Assembly: GCF_029537485.1 (NCBI RefSeq)
Contig: NZ_JARPUS010000014.1
Coordinates: 1 to 64,000 of the forward strand
Direction: 5' to 3'
Length of the DNA: 64,000 nt
From: Pseudomonas sp. GOM6
GTDB taxonomy: Bacteria > Pseudomonadota > Gammaproteobacteria > Pseudomonadales > Pseudomonadaceae
The translations under genes were made by a program, and so were the position numbers. The notes under the pieces were generated by a model. The model searched no databases. It was not told the origin of the DNA and worked only from the letters and a program-made list of their open reading frames with translations. Numbering within the stretch: position 1 is the first letter of the stretch; every line of letters starts with the position of its first letter. Below, in pieces: positions 37,038 through 46,027 of this stretch.

Positions 37038-39407
37038 CTAATCGATCCGTGACTGCCGCAGCCGTAAGGCGTTAAACACCACGGACGCGGAGCTGACACT
37101 CATCGCCAGCGCAGCGATCAAGGGCGACAGAAGATGTCCTGTCAGCGGATACAGCAGCCCGGCCGCTAGCGGGATTCCCATCGCGTTGTAGAGGAATGCA
37201 AAGGCAAGGTTCTGCCTCATGTTCTTCACCGTGGCCACCGACAAGGTGCGCGCCCGCAGGATGCCCATCAGGTCTCCCTTGACCAGGGTCACCTGGGCGC
37301 TGTTCATCGCCACGTCGGTGCCCGTGCCCATAGCGATGCCTACGTCGGCCCTGGCCAAGGCCGGCGCATCGTTGATGCCGTCGCCCGCCATGGCAACACG
37401 CCGGCCATAGCTCTGCAGTTCGGCGACTAATTTCTCCTTGTCCTGCGGTTTCACCTCGCCATGCACCTCCTCGATGCCTAACTGCTTCGCCACGGCTCTT
37501 GCTGTGGTGAGGCCATCGCCAGTGGCCATGATGACCTTCACGTCAGCGTTCTGGAGTTGAGCAACAGCCTGTTGGGAGGTCGGTTTGATTGGATCGGAAA
37601 CGGCCAGGAGACCCGCCAGGCGACCATCGACGGCCAGATAGATGATGCTGATGCCCTCCAGGCGCAGTTGCTCTGCACGGTTACGCAGCGGAGTAATATC
37701 GACGCCCGCCTCCTCCATCAACGCTGTGTTCCCAAGCTGCAGTTGATGGCCATCGACCTGTCCGCGTACACCAATACCTGAGCCAGATTCGAAGGTCTCC
37801 GGTTTCACCAGGGCAAGACCCTGTTCACGCGCATGATCGACAATGGCATGCGCCAGCGGATGCTCGCTGCCCTGGTCGAGGCTTGCGGCCAAGCGCAGAA
37901 CCTCGACCGAGTCGAACGGCCCGGTTCCCTCTGCACTATGAAAGGCCGGCCGCCCCTGCGTCAGGGTCCCGGTCTTGTCGACGATCAAAGTGTCGATTTT
38001 GCAGAGGTTCTCGATAGCGCTGGCATCACGGAACAACACACCGCTGCTGGCGGCCTTGCCGGTCGCGACCATGACCGACATCGGCGTTGCCAAGCCCAGG
38101 GCGCATGGGCAGGCAATGATCAGTACGGCCACGGCGTTGATCAGGCCAAATACCCAACCTGATTCCGGCCCGAACAACCCCCAGCCAAAAAATGTCAGGA
38201 TCGCGATCAGGATCACCCCCACCACGAAATACCCTGCCACGGCATCGGCCATACGCTGCATGGGCGCCTTGGAGCGCTGGGCCTTAGCCACCATCTGGAC
38301 GATCTGCGACAACATGGTTTCGGCGCCCACCTTCTGCGCTTCCATCACCAGACTGCCGTGGGTGTTCAGGGTGGCACCGATGAGGGTATCCCCTGCCCGC
38401 TTGGTGACGGGCACCGGCTCGCCGGTGAGCATCGACTCGTCGACAGCGCTCTCGCCCTCCAGCACGGTGCCATCCACCGGGACTTTTTCGCCCGGCCGGA
38501 CACGCAAGTGGTCACCCTGATGGACGTGGGTCAGCGGAATATCTTCTTCCTGGCCGTCAGGCCTGATGCGCCGGGCAGTCTTGGGGGCCAATCCCAGCAG
38601 TGACTTAATGGCGGCAGAGGTCTGCGAGCGGGCTTTGAGTTCGAGCATCTGGCCCAACAGCGTGAGCGAGATGATCACCGCGGCGGCCTCGAAGTAGACG
38701 CCGATGCGTCCATCCTGAACGAAGGCCGCCGGGAACCACTGCGGCACCAGGGTGGCTGCCACGCTGTAGAGGTAGGCGGCTGCAGTTCCTAATCCGATCA
38801 GGGTCCACATATTAGGGCTGCGTTGCCGGATGGAGTCTATTCCGCGAGTGAAAAATACCCAGCCACCCCAAAGCGTCACGGGCGTTGCCAGAACCAGCTC
38901 AACCCAGTTCTGGGATGTTCCATGGAACAGCTGCAAGGAATGACCAGCCATCGCCAGCACGGTCACGATGACGGTCAATGGCAGGGTCCACCAGAACCGT
39001 CGCGAAAAGTCTTTCAGCTCCGGATTTTCTTCGTCCTCCAGCTCTGGAATGACGGGTTCGAGCGTCATCCCACAGATCGGGCAGTTGCCAGGGCTCGGTT
39101 GGCGAATCTCGGGATGCATCGGGCAGGTGTATTCAGCCCCCAGTCCTGCCTGAGTTGAGTACTCTGGCCGAGCGGCATGCTGGTGGTGCCCGGCATGCGA
39201 TTGATGGCTCATGTACTGATGAGGGGCTGCCTGGAACTTCTCCTGGCATTTTGTACTGCAGAACCGATAGGCCCTTCCCTCAAAGTTCTCCTGGTAAGGA
39301 CTATCAGATTTGACCTCCATGCCACACACCGGATCGCGTGGGCTCTCTGGATGGCCGTGCGAGTGATGTGCATGGCCCTGGTCATGATGGCAGGAGGTCT
39401 TTTGCAT
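37038..39407 (-). CDS. CopA/SilP-like Cu(I)/Ag(I) P1B-type ATPase
   Basis: 789 aa. The N-terminus has a His-rich run, a YHS domain (DPVCGMEV...[18 protein letters not shown], about 25-62) and a heavy-metal-binding domain ([21 protein letters not shown], about 92-114) instead of HMA domains. P-type core follows: [38 protein letters not shown], and the Cu-type last helix [13 protein letters not shown]. This N-terminal architecture is that of SilP/CopF pumps. Exports monovalent copper or silver to the periplasm, feeding cupredoxins and CopA. Forms an operon with the upstream DUF2933 gene (5-nt gap). Confidence 0.93.
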   Translation of the reverse strand: MQKTSCHHDQGHAHHSHGHPESPRDPVCGMEVKSDSPYQENFEGRAYRFCSTKCQEKFQAAPHQYMSHQSHAGHHQHAARPEYSTQAGLGAEYTCPMHPEIRQPSPGNCPICGMTLEPVIPELEDEENPELKDFSRRFWWTLPLTVIVTVLAMAGHSLQLFHGTSQNWVELVLATPVTLWGGWVFFTRGIDSIRQRSPNMWTLIGLGTAAAYLYSVAATLVPQWFPAAFVQDGRIGVYFEAAAVIISLTLLGQMLELKARSQTSAAIKSLLGLAPKTARRIRPDGQEEDIPLTHVHQGDHLRVRPGEKVPVDGTVLEGESAVDESMLTGEPVPVTKRAGDTLIGATLNTHGSLVMEAQKVGAETMLSQIVQMVAKAQRSKAPMQRMADAVAGYFVVGVILIAILTFFGWGLFGPESGWVFGLINAVAVLIIACPCALGLATPMSVMVATGKAASSGVLFRDASAIENLCKIDTLIVDKTGTLTQGRPAFHSAEGTGPFDSVEVLRLAASLDQGSEHPLAHAIVDHAREQGLALVKPETFESGSGIGVRGQVDGHQLQLGNTALMEEAGVDITPLRNRAEQLRLEGISIIYLAVDGRLAGLLAVSDPIKPTSQQAVAQLQNADVKVIMATGDGLTTARAVAKQLGIEEVHGEVKPQDKEKLVAELQSYGRRVAMAGDGINDAPALARADVGIAMGTGTDVAMNSAQVTLVKGDLMGILRARTLSVATVKNMRQNLAFAFLYNAMGIPLAAGLLYPLTGHLLSPLIAALAMSVSSASVVFNALRLRQSRID

Positions 39408-39412
39408 TCGAG

Positions 39413-39661
39413 TTACTTCCTATCCTCGTCCTTGGAAACTGCGGCTCCGCTGGAGTGGGAGTGCCCGCCATGATTGTGGCCAAACAGATGCATCAGCGGG
39501 CATAGCAGCAGGATGAGGTATGGCAAAGCCTGCGAAAGATGACCGTAATGCTCGCGCGCGACATAGAAGATGCCGATTACGGCCAGCATGATCAGTGCGA
39601 TGCCAATCTTGCTCTTCCAAAAAGGTGGTTCCGTAGTGCCAGTGTGGTGCGTGTGATCCAT
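39413..39661 (-). CDS. DUF2933 small membrane protein
   Basis: 82 aa with His-rich ends ([15 protein letters not shown]) around two membrane segments ([34 protein letters not shown]). DUF2933 proteins recur beside copper ATPases and cupredoxins. The Met/His in the second segment (CPLMHLFGH) could bind copper. Function unknown; co-transcribed with the ATPase. Confidence 0.82.
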   Translation of the reverse strand: MDHTHHTGTTEPPFWKSKIGIALIMLAVIGIFYVAREHYGHLSQALPYLILLLCPLMHLFGHNHGGHSHSSGAAVSKDEDRK

Positions 39662-39740
39662 GACAATAGCCTCGGTTCAATGACCATAGAATCAGCATAG
39701 GTTGCTCTAGCCAGGCAGAGTTGACGCGTATCAATGGAGT

Positions 39741-40274
39741 TCAGCGTACGGTCACCTTACCGACCATTCCCGACTGATAATGTCCAGGAACATTGCAGGC
39801 GAACTCCAGATCAGTAGCGTCGGAGAAGGTCCAGATCAGCTCTTCGCGTGCACCTGGCTCGACCAGAACGCTGTTGGGATCGTCGTGCTCCATGCCGACC
39901 ATCTTCATGCCGCCCATGGCGTGGTCCATTTTGCTCATGTCATGCGCTGCAGTCGGGGACAGCGTGCCGTTCTGAAACATCGCAGCCATCTCTTTCTGAT
40001 GCGCGGCATGGGATGCCGCTTTGCCAAGATTGAATTCGTGTAGCAGTGCACCGTCATTTTTCAGGACGAAGCGAACTGTCTCGCCTGCTTTGATCTCCAT
40101 TGCTTTGGGTTCGAAGAAGATGTCCCCCATCCGGACTTCGATGGTGCGATCTACTGCCTGACCGTCTCCCGGTTGCCCAATACTGTCTTTCTTGTGGCCC
40201 GGGCTGGCCAGCGCATTGGCAGCACTGAGCAGTAAACCAAGGGTGGTGATTATGAAAGCGGGTCTGAGTTTCAT
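39741..40274 (-). CDS. periplasmic cupredoxin, copy 1
   Basis: 177 aa. Signal peptide (MKLRPAFIITTLGLLLSAANALA), then a plastocyanin-like domain: MGDIFFEPKAMEIKAGETVRFVLKN, LLHEFNLG (His ligand), and the C-terminal copper loop CNVPGHYQSGM (Cys, His, Met). A Met/His insertion (MSKMDHAMGGMKMVGMEHDD) lies in the middle. Binds copper in the periplasm. ATG at 40,274 chosen from the signal peptide. Confidence 0.88.
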   Translation of the reverse strand: MKLRPAFIITTLGLLLSAANALASPGHKKDSIGQPGDGQAVDRTIEVRMGDIFFEPKAMEIKAGETVRFVLKNDGALLHEFNLGKAASHAAHQKEMAAMFQNGTLSPTAAHDMSKMDHAMGGMKMVGMEHDDPNSVLVEPGAREELIWTFSDATDLEFACNVPGHYQSGMVGKVTVR

Positions 40275-40351
40275 GGTGTGCCTCTGAGGTGTTGAGGAGG
40301 GATGAGTCCCGATGCTAATGAGGTGCAACTGGCGGTACGCTGACGCGAAAA

Positions 40352-40365
40352 CTACATCGCAGTAA
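40352..40365. promoter_or_regulatory. operator candidate (cupredoxin 1)
   Basis: CTACATCGCAGTAA followed by GGTTC, 78 nt before the cupredoxin 1 start. Matches the copper subtype at 11 of 14 or so positions by eye. Confidence 0.5.
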
Positions 40366-40421
40366 GGTTCGTCAGATCGGTGCTACCCAGCCCGCGGCCA
40401 ACGGGTAGCACCGGTGCCGGA

Positions 40422-40979
40422 CTAACGCAGAGCAAACTCACCGACCATCCCCGCCTGGTAATGCCCAGGCAATGTACAGGCGAAGCTCAAACTGCCCGCC
40501 TGAGGGAAGGTCCACACGAACTCTTTAGTTGTGCCGGGCTCGACGAGAACCGCGTTCGGGTCGTCATGCTTGGCTTTGATGACTTCCGGATAGCCTGGAG
40601 GGTTGGAGTCTCCCGTGCCATAACGCTCATGCCAGACAATGCGCTCGGCCATGCCGGTCGGGGTCAGTGTGCCGTCCTTGAACAAGGACGCCATCTTGCG
40701 CTGGTGCTCCAGCTGGGACGCTGCCTGCCCGATGTTGAACTCGTGCATCAACGCGCCCTCGTTCTTCAGAACGAAGCGCACGGTTTCACCTGGCTTCACA
40801 TCGATCGTTTTCTGGCTGTAGTTGATGTCGTCCATCTTTACCAAGATGGTACGAGTCGCTGGCGTCGCCTGGGCCTGCTGCCCAATGCCATTGCTACTGC
40901 CGCCGACCTCGGCAAATGCCGGAAAGGTGGTGCTGATGAACAGAGTGCTGATCAGCAGTTTAAGGGGTAAGCGTTTCAT
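40422..40979 (-). CDS. periplasmic cupredoxin, copy 2
   Basis: 185 aa, paralogue of copy 1: signal peptide MKRLPLKLLISTLFISTTFPAFA, GETVRFVLKNEGALMHEFNIG, and the copper loop CTLPGHYQAGM. It lacks the Met-rich insertion and instead has GMAERIVWHERYGTGDSNPPGYPEVIKAKHDDPN. Separate promoter region with its own operator-like box. Confidence 0.88.
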   Translation of the reverse strand: MKRLPLKLLISTLFISTTFPAFAEVGGSSNGIGQQAQATPATRTILVKMDDINYSQKTIDVKPGETVRFVLKNEGALMHEFNIGQAASQLEHQRKMASLFKDGTLTPTGMAERIVWHERYGTGDSNPPGYPEVIKAKHDDPNAVLVEPGTTKEFVWTFPQAGSLSFACTLPGHYQAGMVGEFALR

Positions 40980-41051
40980 GGTGAGACCTCGAGATGGGTG
41001 CTGGAAATCTCATGCTATTCCCCGCTTGCTGCCAGGCCGCTGACCCCAAAA

Positions 41052-41065
41052 CTACAATTGCGTCA
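41052..41065. promoter_or_regulatory. operator candidate (cupredoxin 2)
   Basis: CTACAATTGCGTCA, variant of the dyad, 73 nt before the cupredoxin 2 start. Note the same distance to the start as the box of copy 1. Confidence 0.45.
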
Positions 41066-41145
41066 GCTGGGAAAAAGCACGGCGCCATAAAGGCGCCGCT
41101 AGGCCAAAGGAGCAATCACGGAAGGCCTGGAAGATGGGAAAATCC

Positions 41146-41505
41146 TTATCGATGGCACTCTTTGTCGGCCATCATTAGCTTGTGCTCGCGGATCATTTGA
41201 GCCAGCACGTCGTCTACCAGCTTGTCATGCTTTTCCATCCAGGCCAGATGCTCTTCGGCAGACATGTTTGGCGCGGGATGTTCGTTGTGCAGCTGGCTCA
41301 TGATGTCTTCGAGCATGTTCATATGCTCCTTCATGTGCACATGCCGCTCGCCGACCGGGGCCTTCTCCGCCTGGATCAGCACGGCTTCTGCTTTGTCGCG
41401 CATCTGCTGGATGCGCTCGAATACACGGTCGCTGCCCCCTTCGGCCCAAGCCATGGAAGACAGCAGTAGCGAACCAACCAGAAGCAAAGGTTTCAGCGAT
41501 TTCAT
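41146..41505 (-). CDS. PtrA-like N-terminus, His/Met-containing periplasmic protein
   Basis: 119 aa. Signal peptide MKSLKPLLLVGSLLLSSMAWA then EGGSDRVFERIQQMRDKAEAVL (PtrA-type N-terminus) and a helical extension rich in His, Met and Glu (HVHMKEHMNMLEDIMSQLH, SAEEHLAWMEKHDK, MADKECH). Probably a periplasmic copper-binding helical protein; the extension is reminiscent of CnrX/ZraP-type metal-binding helical proteins (weak resemblance only). Divergent from copRS and probably under its control. Confidence 0.7.
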   Translation of the reverse strand: MKSLKPLLLVGSLLLSSMAWAEGGSDRVFERIQQMRDKAEAVLIQAEKAPVGERHVHMKEHMNMLEDIMSQLHNEHPAPNMSAEEHLAWMEKHDKLVDDVLAQMIREHKLMMADKECHR

Positions 41506-41633
41506 GGGCAGTCTCCATCAGTGCAAACTATGGCCGGCACCTCTGCTTTTGGTCTGTCGAGGGCCGAGAGCACAACCTAGTACTCATGCTTGCACCCTAG
41601 ACAAGCCACCCTGTCAGTGAGCTGAAGTCAGAA

Positions 41634-41647
41634 TTACATTTTCGTAA
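41634..41647. promoter_or_regulatory. TTAC-N6-GTAA operator candidate (copR / ptrA-like)
   Basis: TTACATTTTCGTAA, 65 nt before the copR ATG and 129 nt before the divergent ptrA-like gene. Probably CopR autoregulation. Confidence 0.62.
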
Positions 41648-41711
41648 GCTTCTGGTTGGGGCCGCGGTTTGCCTGCAAACTCAGGCCACCCGACTTTTGG
41701 AGTCTGCACAC

Positions 41712-42389
41712 ATGAAACTACTGGTAGCTGAAGACGAACCCAAAACCGGTACGTACCTCCAGCAAGGTCTCACCGAGGCTGGGTTCAATGTCGACCGGGT
41801 TATGACCGGTACAGATGCCCTTCAGCATGCACTTAGCGAAGCCTATGACCTGCTAATTCTGGATGTAATGATGCCTGGGCTGGACGGTTGGGAAGTGCTG
41901 CGCATGTTGCGCGCAGCAGGAAAAGACGTCCCCGTACTGTTCTTGACGGCACGCGATGGTGTGGAAGACCGCGTAAAAGGGTTGGAGCTGGGTGCGGACG
42001 ACTACCTGATCAAGCCATTTGCTTTCTCAGAGCTTCTGGCCAGGGTCAGAACGCTGTTGCGCAGAGGTAATGGTTCGCCGACGCAGACCACCATGAAAAT
42101 TGCCGATCTGGAAGTCGATCTGATGAAGCGGCGTGCGATCCGTGGCGGGAAAAGAATTGACCTGACCGCGAAGGAGTTTTCACTGCTGGAACTGCTACTG
42201 CGCCGGCGCGGCGAGGTGCTCCCGAAGTCGCTGATTGCCTCTCAGGTTTGGGACATGAATTTCGACAGCGACACCAATGTCATTGAGGTTGCGGTACGCC
42301 GGCTACGCGCAAAAATCGATGACGATTTCGATCTCAAGCTGATTCATACCGCCCGCGGCATGGGATACATGATGGATGCTCCGGAGTGA
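41712..42389 (+). CDS. copR: CopR, copper response regulator (OmpR family)
   Basis: 225 aa. Receiver with Asp51 (LILDVMMPG), LTARDG, LIKPFA; winged-helix DNA-binding domain with [14 protein letters not shown] and [16 protein letters not shown]. The ATG at 41,712 has GGAG 9 nt upstream; the TTG five codons earlier is less likely. Very similar in sequence to CzcR of this window, which fits a shared operator type. Coupled to copS. Confidence 0.92.
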   Translation: MKLLVAEDEPKTGTYLQQGLTEAGFNVDRVMTGTDALQHALSEAYDLLILDVMMPGLDGWEVLRMLRAAGKDVPVLFLTARDGVEDRVKGLELGADDYLIKPFAFSELLARVRTLLRRGNGSPTQTTMKIADLEVDLMKRRAIRGGKRIDLTAKEFSLLELLLRRRGEVLPKSLIASQVWDMNFDSDTNVIEVAVRRLRAKIDDDFDLKLIHTARGMGYMMDAPE

Positions 42390-42391
42390 AT

Positions 42392-43768
42392 ATGAAGCAC
42401 CTTTCGCTGACCGCACGCATGAGCCTGATGTTCATGTCCGCGGTAATTGCAGTCCTGACGGTAGCAGGGCTGAGTTTCAATATGCTCAGCCAGCACCACT
42501 TCAAGATGTTGGATCGGCAGGCCCTGGTGGAGAAACTCGAATCCGCCAAACATATCCTCAACAATGCTCGCGGTGAAGCGAGCCTTTCGGAAGAATTACC
42601 GCAGTTGCGAGCTTTGCTGGGAGCCCATCAGGATCTGGCCGCCACTATCCTGGCCAGTGACGGTTCTGTACTGTTTTCCGACCCCAGAGCAGTCGAAGTA
42701 CCTGAGCGTTTCAGACGTGCAAATGAGCAGAGCATGTGGGAGTGGCAGAACGGCCAACACATGTACCGTGGCATGACGGAGCAAATCTCGGTAGCCGATC
42801 AGGCTGAGCCGCTCACTGCGTTGCTGATTCTTGACGTCACCAATCACACACACTTTTTCGACACGCTGCAACGATGGTTTTGGATTGGATTGGTCATCAG
42901 CGCCCTGTTCAGTGCCGCACTCGGCTGGGTGGTTGCTCGCAGCGGCCTTAGGCCTCTGCGGCAAGTCACTCATGTGGCCTCCGGGATGTCCGCTCGCTCG
43001 TTACAGGAGCGAATCCCTCTCGAACCAGTGCCGCGGGAACTTCAGCAACTGGTTCTCTCCTTCAATGCGATGTTGGCTCGGCTAGAGGATGCCTTCGTTA
43101 GGCTCTCCAATTTTTCGGCCGACATTGCCCACGAGCTACGAACTCCAGTCAGCAATCTGATGACCCACACCGAGGTCGTGCTGAGTAAAAAACGCGATAT
43201 CAATGCCTATGAGGAGAATCTGTACTCCAACCTGGAGGACTTGAAGCGCATGTCTCGGATGATTGATGACATGCTGTTCTTGGCCAAGGCTGATAATGGC
43301 CTGATCATCCCCGAGCAGGCCAGGATCGAACTGGCTGACGTAGTCTTCAAGCTGTTTGACTACTACCACCTTCTGGCCGAAGAGCGCGGCATTGAGCTAT
43401 CGCTCACAGGCAAAGGCCAAGTGCTGGGAGATCGGCTGATGCTTGATCGCGCGCTATCCAACTTGCTGTCCAATGCGCTGCGCTACACGCCGGCGGGACA
43501 GACAATTTCGGTTCTGATCCGCGAGACAGAGGACTCCACTACCTTCAGTATCGAGAACCCAGGGGACACAATCAGCTCAGAGCATCTAGAGAAGCTCTTC
43601 GACCGTTTTTACCGGGTTGACCCCGCTCGGCGGGAGGGCAGCCCGAGCAACGCCGGGCTCGGGCTTGCAATCACCCGATCCATCATTGAGGCTCACAAAG
43701 GCCGCATCTGGTGCACCTCAGCGGCTAGCCTCACGGGCTTTCACATCGAATTGCCCCATCCCAGATAA
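42392..43768 (+). CDS. copS: CopS, copper sensor histidine kinase
   Basis: 458 aa from ATG (GGAG 5 nt upstream; a GTG two codons earlier overlaps the copR stop). Two membrane helices flank a periplasmic sensor (about 35-155) with several His and Met (HHFKM, SMWEWQNGQHMYRGM), then HAMP, the histidine box DIAHELRTPVSN with His247, and the kinase lobe (SNLLSNALRYTP, LFDRFYRVDP, NAGLGLAITRSI). Senses periplasmic Cu (family knowledge). Confidence 0.92.
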   Translation: MKHLSLTARMSLMFMSAVIAVLTVAGLSFNMLSQHHFKMLDRQALVEKLESAKHILNNARGEASLSEELPQLRALLGAHQDLAATILASDGSVLFSDPRAVEVPERFRRANEQSMWEWQNGQHMYRGMTEQISVADQAEPLTALLILDVTNHTHFFDTLQRWFWIGLVISALFSAALGWVVARSGLRPLRQVTHVASGMSARSLQERIPLEPVPRELQQLVLSFNAMLARLEDAFVRLSNFSADIAHELRTPVSNLMTHTEVVLSKKRDINAYEENLYSNLEDLKRMSRMIDDMLFLAKADNGLIIPEQARIELADVVFKLFDYYHLLAEERGIELSLTGKGQVLGDRLMLDRALSNLLSNALRYTPAGQTISVLIRETEDSTTFSIENPGDTISSEHLEKLFDRFYRVDPARREGSPSNAGLGLAITRSIIEAHKGRIWCTSAASLTGFHIELPHPR

Positions 43769-43803
43769 TGCCGGTCTGGCGGTAAGTAGGCTACAGCTAA
43801 CCG

Positions 43804-44253
43804 CTAGCCCAACTTGACAGGGTGGGTGCAGGTGCAACTCGACTGAGCGCAGATTGCATTCGCCATCCAGATAGGTAACGAGCGGTGAGCTGACACAAGA
43901 GGAAACTGCGGGTAGTCGCAGGCGACCGTCTCGCCGCTTTCCAGCTCCTCAGCTTCCAGCGTCTCGCCATCGGTAGCGAGCACATATTTAGCCTTGGCAC
44001 GGGCCGTCGCGGGGCTGGCCTTCAGTGCCGCCAGGGTTTCGGTGACCTTGCCTGGCTCACACACAGCCAAATGGATATTGCTGGTCTGCAGTACGCCGCC
44101 CAGATCGGACTTATTGGTTGCACCCGAACGCAGGCGCTTGAGGGTGGTTTCCTTGTTACCGAAAGCCTGCAGGAAGGCATAAGGGAACTCGACCCGGTCA
44201 AACGGCTGGCTGGCCAGGTCGGTGATGGCTTGTTCGATTTCTACGGCGTTCAT
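43804..44253 (-). pseudogene. N-terminal fragment of a class I DNA methyltransferase (YeeA/type IIG-like)
   Basis: 149-aa ORF. The first 113 residues or so (MNAVEIEQAITDLASQPF..., GNKETTLKRLRSG.TNKSDLGGVLQ, YVLATDGETLEAEELESGETVAC) match the start of the large YeeA/MmeI-type methyltransferases found on Pseudomonas islands. The catalytic parts are absent and the last 36 residues look like unrelated read-through. The breakpoint is near 43,915, probably where the copper cargo was joined to an older element. Confidence 0.78.
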
Positions 44254-44308
44254 ATAGGGCTGTTCCGATCACTGCTGCCAAGGCGGCACAGGGGGCCTTT
44301 AGGCCCAC

Positions 44309-44331
44309 CATCCATGCAAAGTGCATGGATG
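44309..44331. repeat. perfect 10-bp inverted repeat
   Basis: CATCCATGCA / TGCATGGATG with a 3-nt loop, just upstream of the truncated methyltransferase gene. No T tail follows. Could be an operator or an old element end; role unknown. Confidence 0.5.
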
Positions 44332-44524
44332 ATAAAGGAACGAGCATTGGCATGTGAAAATGATCCTGTGCCCCATGGAAGCTATCAAAAACTGCTGAGG
44401 ACGTGGAACGCTGCAGCCAGGACGCATCGCCAAGCCAGTCGAGTGGGCTATGCGAAGAAAACTGCTATCCCCCGCCTACACCACTCGCTGGTCTGAGTTA
44501 ATGGTCGCAAAGGCGAACTAGCCA

Positions 44525-45250
44525 CTACCCTCGACTGGTACCGAATCCTCGCTGACGATCCCCGTAGGACTTGGTCGCTTTCTTACACAGGTAGCTGGCC
44601 CGGTGGAACAGATCCGGTAGCTCATCAACAAGAACCTTGTGTTCTGACCATGCAACCTTCCGCATACGGGGATGCCGATCTATCCGATACGTTGGATTGT
44701 CGGGGATATGTACCAGCCCGTCGACCTCATGCTTCGACAACCGCAGTGCACTGGCCCATGACTCTTCTATCCGGCTGATCATGTTGACCCTCTCTGAGCG
44801 CAGCAGCCCCAGGGTGTAATAGGCATCGCGGTTCAACAGGATCAGCAGGTGATAATGCTGCCGGCCTGCCTGACCTATTTCTCTCGACCAGACGTACCGT
44901 ACTTTGCAGCCACGCGAATAGCCACGATCAGCCACTCGTTCCTGGTGGTACTGGATCTTCTTCGTAAACGATTCGAAGAATCGGCTGATGACCTGGTTCG
45001 TATAGGCGTAGTCAGGTAGCAGGACGCCTTGAGGCAAGTGGAGGTCAACTCTGAAGGCTAAGACCCTCGGATACTCAGCTAATGCCAGGTCTATGGTGCG
45101 CTTGAGATCGGACAGGTGCTCACGAATGAAAGGCCCCTTGTCACGCATCAAGCGGAAGCCCTCAAAGGTGTCGTCGTAGTGAAGATGCAGATTGGTATTG
45201 GCTGGATGACGAAGCGGGTAGCGTTGGATGGTGTCGGTATCGTTGAGCAT
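44525..45250 (-). CDS. inovirus Gp2 / YagK-YfjJ-type protein, copy 2
   Basis: 241 aa from the ATG at 45,250, chosen because copy 1 (2,377-3,075) starts at the same point (MLND / MVND after TCATAACC). The two are clearly paralogous along the whole length (PLRHP.NTNLHLHY, SFTKKIQYHQERV, HYHLLILLNRDAYY, RASYLCKKATKSYGDRQR). Copy 2 has a small insertion, RKVAWSEHKVLV, near the C-terminus. It lies 0.5 kb from the alpA-like gene, a standard neighbour of such replication-associated genes. Confidence 0.78.
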   Translation of the reverse strand: MLNDTDTIQRYPLRHPANTNLHLHYDDTFEGFRLMRDKGPFIREHLSDLKRTIDLALAEYPRVLAFRVDLHLPQGVLLPDYAYTNQVISRFFESFTKKIQYHQERVADRGYSRGCKVRYVWSREIGQAGRQHYHLLILLNRDAYYTLGLLRSERVNMISRIEESWASALRLSKHEVDGLVHIPDNPTYRIDRHPRMRKVAWSEHKVLVDELPDLFHRASYLCKKATKSYGDRQRGFGTSRG

Positions 45251-45727
45251 GGTTATGACCTCTCGTTGGTGGAGTTTCATAACCTTTTGTCTACTGTGTA
45301 CTTTTTAACCGCTACCTTGCTCGCCTGATCCGTTGGTTGGTCTCTCTGGACACGCTGTAGTGTTGGCCTCTCAGATGGTGGATCAGTGTCCGACTCCCTG
45401 TGTAGGTCAGTGAAGGTTGCTACTCGGTTAGGCGTGAACCCTTCGGGGGGTAATAGCTAGTAAAAGCATAATACCCGCACCGCAATTTCCTTCGCCGAGC
45501 TGCTCGGGCAAAGCCACCTCAATCGTCCCGCCATAGCGGCAATTTTTGCCGAGTTCGGATTTCGGAAATAAATCAAGCTGAAGAGGCCTGAGCCAGATAT
45601 CGAAGAGGCTGTCGGGGCGGCGGGAGCGACACCGCCACGACTTGCCATGCGAGGCCGCACAGCCAGTGACTGAACGACGGCATAAGCGCCATGACCAGCC
45701 GAAGCTGATCATGGCGCAGGAGCGGTT
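45251..45727. other. gene-free stretch between Gp2-type gene and alpA
   Basis: About 475 nt without a credible gene. Its only clear structure is a 14-bp imperfect hairpin, 45,686-45,717 (GCGCCATGACCAGC-CGAA-GCTGATCATGGCGC, one mismatch), immediately beyond the alpA stop on the minus strand, probably a terminator or processing hairpin. Confidence 0.5.
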
Positions 45728-45958
45728 CTAGCCGGCCATACTCAGGTGGCCAATCGGGCGCGTAGCAGCACCCTCAGCCTGGTCACGCTCCTCAATCCTG
45801 GCCAGGATCCAGTCGTGCACCTCGCTATCGACCCAGCCGACGCATCGGTCGCCCAACGATACCGGTTTCGGGAAGGTGCCTTCCGAGATGTACTTGTACA
45901 GGGTCGACCTAGACAGGCCAGTAGCAGTGATCACGTCTTGTAAGCGGAAAATTCGCAT
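45728..45958 (-). CDS. AlpA-family MerR-like DNA-binding protein
   Basis: 76 aa. RLQDVITATGLSRSTLYKYISEGTFPKPVSLG is the AlpA/excisionase-type helix-turn-helix, followed by the wing VGWVDSEVHDWILARI. AlpA proteins activate integrase or excision functions of prophage-like elements. No integrase gene is in the window, so it probably acts on a gene outside it or is a remnant. Confidence 0.88.
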   Translation of the reverse strand: MRIFRLQDVITATGLSRSTLYKYISEGTFPKPVSLGDRCVGWVDSEVHDWILARIEERDQAEGAATRPIGHLSMAG

Positions 45959-46027
45959 CAGCAGGGCTCCTCTGTATGTCCCAGAGGATCTGCGAGGGCC
46001 GTATAAAATGACCTGCCTGTTGCTCGC

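Noticed and set aside
39700..39740. Possible CueR operator before the DUF2933/ATPase operon
   Set aside because: A CTCT...AGAG dyad (GCTCTAGCCAGGCAGAGT) is present, but the CCTTGC core of CueR sites is absent, so no call was made.
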